Below, piece after piece: positions 1 through 4,332 of a DNA stretch of 6,541 nucleotides. Each line of letters starts with the position of its first letter. Position 1 is the stretch's first letter. Under the pieces are notes generated by a model, which was not told where the DNA came from, searched no databases, and saw nothing but the letters and a program-made list of their open reading frames with translations. Source of the DNA: Angelakisella sp. (GTDB taxonomy: Bacteria; Bacillota; Clostridia; Oscillospirales; Ruminococcaceae); NCBI GenBank assembly GCA_022795575.1, contig JAAWGY010000132.1, positions 1 through 6,541 of the forward strand, written 5' to 3'. The position numbers and the translations under genes were made by a program.

Positions 1-3
1 TTT

Positions 4-56
4 CCAGGCGCTAAGAGCCGCCTGCGGCGGTTGCGCCTGGACGCGCCTGCGGGCGC
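4..56. repeat. GC-rich hairpins at the left edge
   Basis: An 8-bp perfect inverted repeat (CCAGGCGC at 4-11, GCGCCTGG at 33-40) encloses a second 5-bp stem (CCGCC at 18-22, GGCGG at 26-30, loop TGC). A further small stem follows (GCGCC at 43-47, GGCGC at 52-56). No reading frame here could be assigned to a gene. These may be the left part of the repeat copy ending at 124, or the end of a structured region cut by the window edge. At this GC content, short GC stems also arise by chance. Confidence 0.35.
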
Positions 57-87
57 AGTAACGCAGCGGGGCGAAAAAAGACCTGCC

Positions 88-124
88 AAGGCGGCGTGCT
101 GGGAGATCTTGAATAGGCTCTAAG
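88..124 (+). repeat. Copy 1 of a dispersed palindromic repeat (right half)
   Basis: These 37 bases match 5782-5818 at 32 positions, including an unbroken 19-base stretch, ATCTTGAATAGGCTCTAAG. In the other copy this sequence is the right arm of a 12-bp terminal inverted repeat. Here the matching left arm is missing. However, TAA-GAGCC at 12-19 mirrors GGCTC-TAA at 116-123, so a diverged full element could span about 15-120. The copy sits downstream of the degV-family gene, outside any coding region, as expected for a MITE or REP family. Confidence 0.75.
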
Positions 125-150
125 GGGCAACCCATCCGGGGAAACACACC

Positions 151-217
151 CGCCGCCCGGCCATCCCCCGCTGTCCCCCGGTTGTTGGGGGCGCGGCGGA
201 GGGATGGCCGGGCGGCG
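151..217. repeat. Large intergenic hairpin, 17-bp stem
   Basis: CGCCGCCCGGCCATCCC (151-167) is perfectly complementary to GGGATGGCCGGGCGGCG (201-217). Inside it a further CCCCC (175-179) and GGGGG (187-191) can pair around GGTTGTT. It lies 39 bases past the stop of the minus-strand degV-family gene. It could therefore end or protect that transcript, although neither side has the T run of a standard intrinsic terminator (the minus strand reads GGTGTGTTTCC). An intergenic palindromic repeat is the alternative. Confidence 0.7.
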
Positions 218-256
218 TTGCTTTGCCGCGCCCCTGGCGTCAGCTGCCCTGCCAGG

Positions 257-1333
257 TTACTTTTCCTCCGGGCCGGTTTGCTGGCGCCCCAGCTTATCCG
301 CCACGTTTTTCAGCAGCTCCTCCCCCGCCTTTGCCGCGGCGGCGGCGGTTTTGGCGGCGGTTCCGGCCACCGTTTCGGCCGCGGCGGCGGCTGTCTTGGC
401 GGCGGCCCCCGCCACCGTGCCCGCCGCCCGGTACAGCTGCCCCGTGATGCCATACTCCCCCCGGGGAACCCGGTTGAGGCAGCAGAAGGCCACCAGCTGG
501 GGCCCGCCGTTGATGGTGATGCAGGGCCCGGCGCTTTCCACCACCGCCGGGGGATGGCCGGTGTACCGGGTCAGGCGGCGCTCCAGGTCCTCCGCCAGCT
601 CCCGGGGGGTGCCCACTAAGATACCGTAATCCCCCGCCGGGAGCATCCGGCTGGCGGCGATCTTCTCCATGGCCTCGGTGATTTTGCTGTTGCCCCGGAC
701 CTTGGCGTCGGCGGCGGTTTTGCCCTCGATGATGTGGATCACCGGGCGGATGCCCAAAGCGTCCCCCACAAAGGCGATGGTGCGGCTCACCCGGCCGCTG
801 CGCTTGACGTACTCAAAGGTGAGGGGGCAAAAGTAGATCTCCACCCGGTCGAACCAGTCGTCAAAAAAGCTGAGGATCTCGTCCAGGCTTTTGCCGTCCT
901 TGGCCATCCGGGCGGCCTTCATCACCGGGATCCCGTAGGCGATGGAGTAGGTGCGGCTGTCCACCAGCTCGATCCGCAGGCTGTCCCTGGCCTCCGGGTG
1001 CTCCTCGAAGAAGTCGTCCCGGGCGTGGCAGGCGGCGGTGTAGGACACCGAGCCCCTGGCGTTGATGCAGACGATGCAGACGGCGGTGTACCCCTCCTCC
1101 CACGCCTTGACGATGCGGGTGTGGTACTCGGTGTAGTTTACCCCGGCGGAGACCGGCAGCTCTTTGCTTTTGGCGCAGAGCTGGTAAAACTCCTGGGGGC
1201 TGATGTCGTACCCCTCCCGGTAGGTCTTCCCCAGCACCGTCACGGTGAGGGGGGCCTCCTCCACCCCCTGGGCAAAGGCGGTGGAAAGGGGGATATCACA
1301 GGCGGTATCGGTGATGAACTTGATCTTTTCCAT
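257..1333 (-). CDS. DegV family fatty-acid-binding protein with Ala-rich C-terminal tail
   Basis: This is a 358-residue cytoplasmic protein of the DegV family. Family members bind a fatty acid between two alpha/beta domains, and some act as FakB carriers that present fatty acids to the kinase FakA. Family landmarks are visible in order: FITDTACDIP (6-15), VSAGVNYTEY (61-70) where many members have a TSQPS-like loop, NARGSVSYTAA (91-101), VDSRTYSIAYG (124-134), YVKRSGRVSRTIAFVGDALGIRP (175-197) and GPCITINGGPQ (269-279). In many members the last motif carries a histidine where Asn275 stands here. The fold ends near residue 300. A 57-residue Ala/Lys/Thr-rich tail follows, so the protein exceeds the usual length of about 280. 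The ATG at 1333 was chosen because AAAAGGAGG lies just upstream; the 47 extra codons back to a TTG at 1474 would run through the promoter. No kinase gene is adjacent, so FakB function is unproven. Confidence 0.93.
   Translation of the reverse strand: MEKIKFITDTACDIPLSTAFAQGVEEAPLTVTVLGKTYREGYDISPQEFYQLCAKSKELPVSAGVNYTEYHTRIVKAWEEGYTAVCIVCINARGSVSYTAACHARDDFFEEHPEARDSLRIELVDSRTYSIAYGIPVMKAARMAKDGKSLDEILSFFDDWFDRVEIYFCPLTFEYVKRSGRVSRTIAFVGDALGIRPVIHIIEGKTAADAKVRGNSKITEAMEKIAASRMLPAGDYGILVGTPRELAEDLERRLTRYTGHPPAVVESAGPCITINGGPQLVAFCCLNRVPRGEYGITGQLYRAAGTVAGAAAKTAAAAAETVAGTAAKTAAAAAKAGEELLKNVADKLGRQQTGPEEK
329..418 (-). repeat. 45-bp tandem repeat inside the degV-family gene
   Basis: Bases 374-418 and 329-373 are adjacent diverged copies of one 45-bp unit. 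They encode residues 306-320 (TVAGAAAKTAAAAAE) and 321-335 (TVAGTAAKTAAAAAK), identical at 13 of 15 positions. The repeat lies in the helical, alanine-rich tail after the DegV fold. It probably arose by an in-frame duplication. Confidence 0.85.
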
Positions 1334-1340
1334 AAAAGCA

Positions 1341-1350
1341 GCCTCCTTTT
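1341..1350 (-). promoter_or_regulatory. Ribosome binding site of the degV-family gene
   Basis: Read on the minus strand, AAAAGGAGGC sits about 7 bases before the ATG at 1333. It fixes that ATG as the start rather than the in-frame TTG at 1474. A small stem lies directly upstream (TGTA...TACA with GCGC...GCGC, 1351-1374) and could affect access to the site. Confidence 0.85.
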
Positions 1351-1422
1351 GCGCTCTGTAGCCTGTACAGCGCCGCCTGTGGGGGCCTGCTCCCGCCCCG
1401 CCGCGGCGATGATTCCATAGAT

Positions 1423-1451
1423 ATGATATCAAAAACCAGATGATATTGCAA
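1423..1451 (-). promoter_or_regulatory. Sigma-A-type promoter of the degV-family gene
   Basis: On the minus strand, TTGCAA (1451-1446) and TATCAT (1428-1423) are separated by exactly 17 bases, in an AT-rich stretch within otherwise GC-rich DNA. Transcription would start near 1416, giving a leader of about 80 bases. The promoter lies just downstream of the terminator of the preceding gene, so the degV-family gene is probably a separate transcription unit. Confidence 0.75.
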
Positions 1452-1472
1452 CAAAAACAATATCGCGCCGCC

Positions 1473-1515
1473 AAAAAAGCCGAAGGGCCCGGGAAGAACG
1501 GGGGACCTTCGGCTT
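1473..1515 (-). terminator. Intrinsic terminator after the F420-ligase-like gene
   Basis: On the minus strand, AAGCCGAAGG (1515-1506) pairs with CCTTCGGCTT (1486-1477), a 10-bp stem. An inner CCC/GGG pairing is also possible. The 3' arm runs straight into TTTTTT (1478-1473). It begins 26 bases past the stop codon at 1542. This is a textbook Rho-independent terminator and closes the transcription unit that contains the ligase-like gene. Confidence 0.92.
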
Positions 1516-1541
1516 CTTCTGTGGCTTGGGTAGTCTCCGTA

Positions 1542-2249
1542 TCACTCTACCCGCCGGATGATCCCCATAGGGGTCTGCTCGCTCTGCTGGCCCAGGGGGT
1601 TGTCCTTCAGGATGCGGGTATACAGCTCGTCCGGCAGCTCCTTGGGGCACCGTCCCAGGATGTTCCCCCCAAGGTCGTTGATATCGGTGATCAGCGTCGG
1701 GTGGCCGGTCCGGGCCGTCACCTCCGCCGCCACCTTGTCCGGGTCCGCCGGCCCCAGCACCACGTACTCGTTGTAGGGGGGCAGGGTAAAGTCGCAGGGG
1801 CCGTCGATGGCCCTGGCCTTATCCCCCGCAACCCGGTAGAACCAGCCCCGGATGCCAAACAGCTTGCCGACGGCAGAAACCGCCGCCGCAAGGAGGATCC
1901 GCAGCGTCCCGCACTCCCGCAGCGCCATCTCCATCGTCTCCGGCATGGCAAGGCCGATGCCGTAGGGGGTTTTCAGCACAAACCGGGAGAGAAACCGGGC
2001 CAGGGGCCGGGGGTGGATGTCTTTTATGGGGATGGCCCGCTTTTGGGTGCAGGCCACCGCCTTTTCGGTGATGAACAGGATGTCCCCCTCCACCATATGG
2101 GGGGCGGCGTACTCCATCGCCGCCTCCGGGATGCTGTCCCCGTCCTTGATGACGTGGGTCTTGATGCAGAGGCGGCGGTACTTTACCCCGTCCACCTCGA
2201 TAATCTCGTTCTTCCCGGGGTTTACCACCGGCGTCCGTTCCATTTCCAT
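1542..2249 (-). CDS. Coenzyme F420-0:gamma-glutamyl ligase-like protein
   Basis: This is a soluble protein of 235 residues that resembles the CofE/FbiB-type F420-0:L-glutamate ligase family. CofE adds glutamate to F420-0 using GTP. The family-like core is GDILFITEKAVACTQKR (55-71), comparable to the GDV-(V/L)VV-x-K-(V/I)VS-KxEGR stretch of CofE. A region at 146-174 (ARAIDGPCDFTLPP...GPADPDKVA) seems to correspond to the NAGVDxSN...PEDPD segment, with the usual first Asn and the Ser-Asn not conserved. DINDLGGNILG (189-199) may match the later SDTFG-like motif. The start is the ATG at 2249, preceded by AAAAAAGGAG at 2270-2261, 11 bases away; a second in-frame ATG at 2243 is less well placed. 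No other F420 genes are in the window, so the true substrate may differ. Family assignment is fairly sure; the reaction is not. Confidence 0.75.
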   Translation of the reverse strand: MEMERTPVVNPGKNEIIEVDGVKYRRLCIKTHVIKDGDSIPEAAMEYAAPHMVEGDILFITEKAVACTQKRAIPIKDIHPRPLARFLSRFVLKTPYGIGLAMPETMEMALRECGTLRILLAAAVSAVGKLFGIRGWFYRVAGDKARAIDGPCDFTLPPYNEYVVLGPADPDKVAAEVTARTGHPTLITDINDLGGNILGRCPKELPDELYTRILKDNPLGQQSEQTPMGIIRRVE

Positions 2250-2384
2250 GGTGCTGATCGCTCCTTTTTTGTTGATTGTCGGCGCATATATCCTGTCTGT
2301 ATTGTGCTCCTCTGGATCAGACGAATTGCCTATGGTGTATCACTAAGGTTAGGGCGCCCAGCCTTCAGGGACACGCCATAAGGA
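2250..2384 (-). other. Gap between transporter and ligase-like genes
   Basis: These 135 bases hold no gene. A weak inverted repeat downstream of the transporter stop (AAGG...CCTT around GGGCGCCC, about 2346-2366) has no T run, so read-through into the ligase-like gene is possible. The stretch nearer the ligase-like gene is AT-richer, but I found no pair of promoter boxes with good spacing. The only firm site is the AAAAAAGGAG ribosome binding site at 2261-2270. Confidence 0.5.
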
Positions 2385-3236
2385 TTAAGCGGCCTGCCTG
2401 GCGTTGGCCACCGACCACAGGGTGACGGTTCCAAGGACTATTATACCACCGATGAGGGCAAAAAAACCAGGCTTTTCCCCCAGCACCAGCAGCACCCACA
2501 CCGGGTTGAGCAGCGGCTCGATCATCCCCAGGAGGGAGCAGGAGAGGGGGGAGCACCGCCGCACCGCAAGGGCGTAGAGGATGTAGGGAATCCCCAGCTG
2601 GAAGACGCCCAGCACCAGGATGGAGGAGATGGTCAGGGGGGTAAGCTCCACCGGGGTAAGGAGCAGGAAAGGGAGGCCCACCAGCCCCGCGCCGCAGTGC
2701 CCCAGCACCAGGGCGGACATGGAGCTTTGGTCGTCCGGCAGCCGGCTGGAGGTGACAAACATGGTGGCCATGGTCATACCGCTGAGGAGGGCCAGGAGGT
2801 TGCCCAGCAGCCCCCCGGGGGTGAGCTGGTCGAAGAAAAAGAGGGCGATACCCGCCATGACGATCCCTACCATCACCAGCTCCCGGCGGCTGTACCGGGC
2901 CCTAAGGAAAAGGGCGCTGATCACCATAATGTACAGGGGGCTGGTGGATTGCAGCACAATGGCGTTGGCGCTGGTGGTGAGCTTATTGGCGGAAACAAAG
3001 AGGAGCATGGTGCCCATCAGCCCCAGGCCGCTGAGCCAGACCAGGGGGGCGCCCAGCACCAGGCGGTAGCCCTTGCTCCGCATATAAATGTAGATGATCA
3101 CCGCCGAAATGCCGGAGCGCGCCCCGCAGATGGCCGCCGGGTGCCAGGGCAGGAGCTTGATGAACAGCCCGCCGATGCTCCACAGAAGGGCGCAAAGGCA
3201 CATCAGGAGCATAGCTTTCTTTTCGCTGATTTCCAA
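2385..3236 (-). CDS. EamA/DMT family drug/metabolite transporter
   Basis: This 283-residue inner-membrane protein has the two-fold repeated EamA architecture with about ten hydrophobic helices, the usual size for the family. Such proteins export or exchange small metabolites; the substrate cannot be read from sequence. Typical features are LWSIGGLFIKLL near the N-terminus, ANKLTTSANAIVLQSTSPLY (83-102) in the first repeat, and YALAVRRCSPLSCSLLGMIEPLLNPVWVLLVLGE in the second repeat (after FQLGIPYIL), where the conserved EP-L-P and GE motifs sit. The start is assigned to the TTG at 3236 with GCGAGG 9 bases upstream; the next ATG (3212) would begin right at the first helix without a good ribosome binding site. 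It lies 38 to 39 bases after the stop of the small upstream gene, suggesting cotranscription. Family call is firm; start and substrate are less so. Confidence 0.92.
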   Translation of the reverse strand: MEISEKKAMLLMCLCALLWSIGGLFIKLLPWHPAAICGARSGISAVIIYIYMRSKGYRLVLGAPLVWLSGLGLMGTMLLFVSANKLTTSANAIVLQSTSPLYIMVISALFLRARYSRRELVMVGIVMAGIALFFFDQLTPGGLLGNLLALLSGMTMATMFVTSSRLPDDQSSMSALVLGHCGAGLVGLPFLLLTPVELTPLTISSILVLGVFQLGIPYILYALAVRRCSPLSCSLLGMIEPLLNPVWVLLVLGEKPGFFALIGGIIVLGTVTLWSVANARQAA

Positions 3237-3245
3237 CGGATAAGA

Positions 3246-3251
3246 CCTCGC
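3246..3251 (-). promoter_or_regulatory. Ribosome binding site supporting the TTG start of the transporter
   Basis: Minus-strand GCGAGG precedes the TTG at 3236 by 9 bases. It is weaker than the AGGAGG sites elsewhere in the window. No comparable site precedes the first in-frame ATG at 3212, whose upstream sequence is GAAAAGAAAGCT. Confidence 0.5.
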
Positions 3252-3275
3252 TTTTTGTCATAGTAGTATCTGTAG

Positions 3276-3542
3276 CTACAACCCCTCCGCCATGGCGGGC
3301 AGGTTGGGGTAGCAGACGGTAAAGTCCCACTCCCCCCGGCGGTTTTGGCCCAGCACCGCCCACCACCACTGCCCCTCGTCCCAGATCTCCCCAAGGGTAG
3401 TGCCGCAATAAACCAGCATCCGCCGGGGCGCCTCCGCAAAGGCCACCCGCCGCAGGGTGACGCTGTCCAGCACCTTGCAGTTGTACCGGCGAATAAACGC
3501 CTGCTCTTCGGGGGTGTAGCAGGTATCAAAGGTAAACTTCAT
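3276..3542 (-). CDS. Unrecognised small Trp-rich protein (88 aa)
   Basis: I do not recognise this family. The product is a small soluble protein with no signal peptide or membrane segment. Its C-terminal half is rich in aromatic residues, with WDEGQWWWAVLGQ (54-66) and GEWDFTVCYPNLP (70-82), a pattern suggesting two or three beta strands around an aromatic core. There are three cysteines (8, 22, 46) plus Cys77. The ATG at 3542 is favoured over an in-frame TTG at 3572 because AAAGGGG lies 8 bases upstream of it. That site overlaps the TAA stop of the preceding gene (3558-3556), so the two are probably translationally coupled and functionally linked. The layout of two small unknown genes before a transporter allows many explanations, for example a regulator, an immunity-like protein or an enzyme accessory. 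None is demonstrated. Confidence 0.75.
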   Translation of the reverse strand: MKFTFDTCYTPEEQAFIRRYNCKVLDSVTLRRVAFAEAPRRMLVYCGTTLGEIWDEGQWWWAVLGQNRRGEWDFTVCYPNLPAMAEGL

Positions 3543-3550
3543 CCGGAAGG

Positions 3551-3558
3551 CCCCTTTA
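3551..3558 (-). promoter_or_regulatory. Ribosome binding site overlapping an upstream stop codon
   Basis: On the minus strand the stop codon TAA of the 167-residue gene (3558-3556) is part of TAAAGGGG, the ribosome binding site of the 88-residue gene that starts at 3542. This arrangement is typical of coupled translation. It argues that both small genes are real and expressed together. Confidence 0.75.
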
Positions 3559-4059
3559 TAAGTAGTGGTCAATGTGCCAGACGGTTTCGTTGGAATGGTG
3601 GTATTGGATCCTGGCGACGAGCCAGCCTGCCGGGCCGGGCTGTAGGGTGAAGCGGTAGATAAACCGCAGCGATCCCCGGGGGCAGCTGAGCTCCACCACG
3701 GCCTTTTTGGCGGTCCTCATGGCAAAGCTTACCTGGCAGCCGGCGGCAAAGAGGCTGTACTTGCCGGGGCGGGCACAGGAGTCGACGGCCCCGTGCTTCA
3801 GGAGGCCGGGGGTGCACCGGGGCCGGACCAGCTCCAGGTAGCGGCGGCGGTACTCCTCCCAAAGCTCCGGCTCCCCCGGGGGAAGCTGGTCAGGGGAGCC
3901 CCCCGCCGCCAGGTACTCCCGGTGCCGGGCCTTAAGGCGCCGGTGGATCTCCTCCTCCAGCCCGCTGCGCTCCCACAGCAGCGCCAGCAGCGGCGGAACG
4001 ATTTCCTCCGCCACGGGGCGGAACCTTTCCGGCGTGTCCTGAAAAACAAGGTCCTGCAT
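3556..4059 (-). CDS. Unrecognised protein, possible NTF2-like fold (167 aa)
   Basis: No confident family match. The protein is soluble, with a helical, charged N-terminal half (about 10-80: EEIVPPLLALLWERSGLEEE and EEYRRRYLELVRP) and a strand-rich C-terminal half (about 100-167) ending WLVARIQYHHSNETVWHIDHYL. Helices followed by a curved beta sheet whose last strand ends the protein is the layout of NTF2-like folds, which include several enzymes and toxin-immunity proteins. That resemblance is by eye only. The start is set at the ATG at 4059; GGAGGGAG lies about 10 bases upstream, although an in-frame GTG at 4068 is possible. It is the first gene of a minus-strand run, driven by a promoter around 4211-4239, and its stop overlaps the next gene's ribosome binding site. 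Confidence 0.75.
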   Translation of the reverse strand: MQDLVFQDTPERFRPVAEEIVPPLLALLWERSGLEEEIHRRLKARHREYLAAGGSPDQLPPGEPELWEEYRRRYLELVRPRCTPGLLKHGAVDSCARPGKYSLFAAGCQVSFAMRTAKKAVVELSCPRGSLRFIYRFTLQPGPAGWLVARIQYHHSNETVWHIDHYL

Positions 4060-4205
4060 CCGGAGCACACTCCCTCCTGCCCGGCCCCGCACCCCAAAGG
4101 GCGGCGGAGCTCCGGATGGCGAGGCCGTAAAGCAGCAAAGAAAGCCGCCCCGCCGTCTTTTTGGGTTAATCTGGAAAAACCCGGGGAAAATGGGTTTGGA
4201 TACCC

Positions 4206-4234
4206 TTGTAATTCTACTAAAAAAAGGGTATCAT
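4206..4234 (+). promoter_or_regulatory. Promoter of the MBOAT gene (plus strand)
   Basis: TTGTAA (4206-4211) and TATCAT (4229-4234) are separated by exactly 17 bases. The -10 is identical to that proposed for the degV-family gene. Transcription would begin near 4241, giving a leader of about 90 bases that carries a 10-bp palindrome and a 15-bp-stem hairpin before the TTG start at 4333. The site lies in the most AT-rich part of the window and overlaps a minus-strand promoter almost completely. Confidence 0.7.
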
Positions 4235-4239
4235 TACAA
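4211..4239 (-). promoter_or_regulatory. Divergent promoter of the small-gene operon (minus strand)
   Basis: On the minus strand, TTGTAA (4239-4234) and TAGAAT (4216-4211) are separated by 17 bases. The -35 abuts the -10 of the plus-strand promoter, and the reverse holds at the other end. Transcription would start near 4204, leaving about 145 bases of leader before the ATG at 4059. RNA polymerase could not occupy both promoters at once. Confidence 0.65.
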
Positions 4240-4254
4240 GTGCTTGCAAAAATT

Positions 4255-4264
4255 TTGTCGACAA
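4255..4264. promoter_or_regulatory. 10-bp perfect palindrome TTGTCGACAA
   Basis: TTGTCGACAA is fully self-complementary and lies just after the predicted transcription start of the MBOAT gene (about 4241). Its position fits an operator for a dimeric regulator. No regulator gene is in the window, so this remains inference. Confidence 0.4.
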
Positions 4265-4265
4265 G

Positions 4266-4307
4266 CCTGTTTTGTATCTCCCAGCGCACCGAGAGATACA
4301 AAACAGG
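4266..4307 (+). promoter_or_regulatory. Leader hairpin: perfect 15-bp inverted repeat before the MBOAT gene
   Basis: CCTGTTTTGTATCTC (4266-4280) and GAGATACAAAACAGG (4293-4307) are perfect reverse complements around a 12-base loop. In the transcript this forms a strong stem 12 bases before the ribosome binding site of the MBOAT gene. It has no T run after it, so it is not a standard terminator. It could be an RNA control element, a 5' stabilising hairpin, or a two-site operator in DNA. I do not match it to a known riboswitch class. Confidence 0.8.
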
Positions 4308-4319
4308 TTCGAAGCGTGG

Positions 4320-4326
4320 AAGGAGG
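4320..4326 (+). promoter_or_regulatory. Strong ribosome binding site fixing the TTG start of the MBOAT gene
   Basis: AAGGAGG lies 6 bases before the TTG at 4333. Together with the protein beginning (M)VFSNLFFLYIFLP, a canonical AlgI-type N-terminus, it fixes the TTG as start. The open frame continues far upstream to 3793, but that part is antisense to another gene and runs through the promoter. Confidence 0.92.
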
Positions 4327-4332
4327 CCCGCC

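Noticed and set aside
1..256. Possible gene remnant, tRNA or riboswitch at the left edge
   Set aside because: No tRNA cloverleaf, riboswitch consensus or protein-like frame could be recognised; only hairpins and the repeat copy are supported.
734..1420. Plus-strand open frame (228 codons) opposite the degV-family gene
   Set aside because: Antisense to a clear DegV protein; no family-like sequence in the translation.
1334..1474. Upstream TTG start of the degV-family gene
   Set aside because: It would place the promoter inside the coding region and ignore the strong ribosome binding site at 1341-1350. DegV proteins begin directly with the ITD-type strand.
2346..2366. Possible terminator after the transporter gene
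   Set aside because: Only AAGG/CCTT around a GGGCGCCC palindrome with almost no loop and no T run; too weak to call.
1440..2381. Long plus-strand open frame (313 codons) opposite the ligase-like gene
   Set aside because: It is antisense to a gene with family motifs, a ribosome binding site and a terminator. Its product is Gly/Pro/Arg/His-rich with no recognisable fold, as expected from GC-rich opposite-strand reading.
4199..4240. Interleaved inverted repeats read as an RNA pseudoknot
   Set aside because: The two pairs do have pseudoknot order, but they lie upstream of the predicted plus-strand start and are explained more simply by two symmetric overlapping promoters.
3793..4332. N-terminal extension of the MBOAT frame by 180 codons
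   Set aside because: The extension is antisense to the 167-residue gene, includes the promoter and leader hairpin, and adds sequence absent from MBOAT proteins. The TTG at 4333 has a strong ribosome binding site and a canonical N-terminus.
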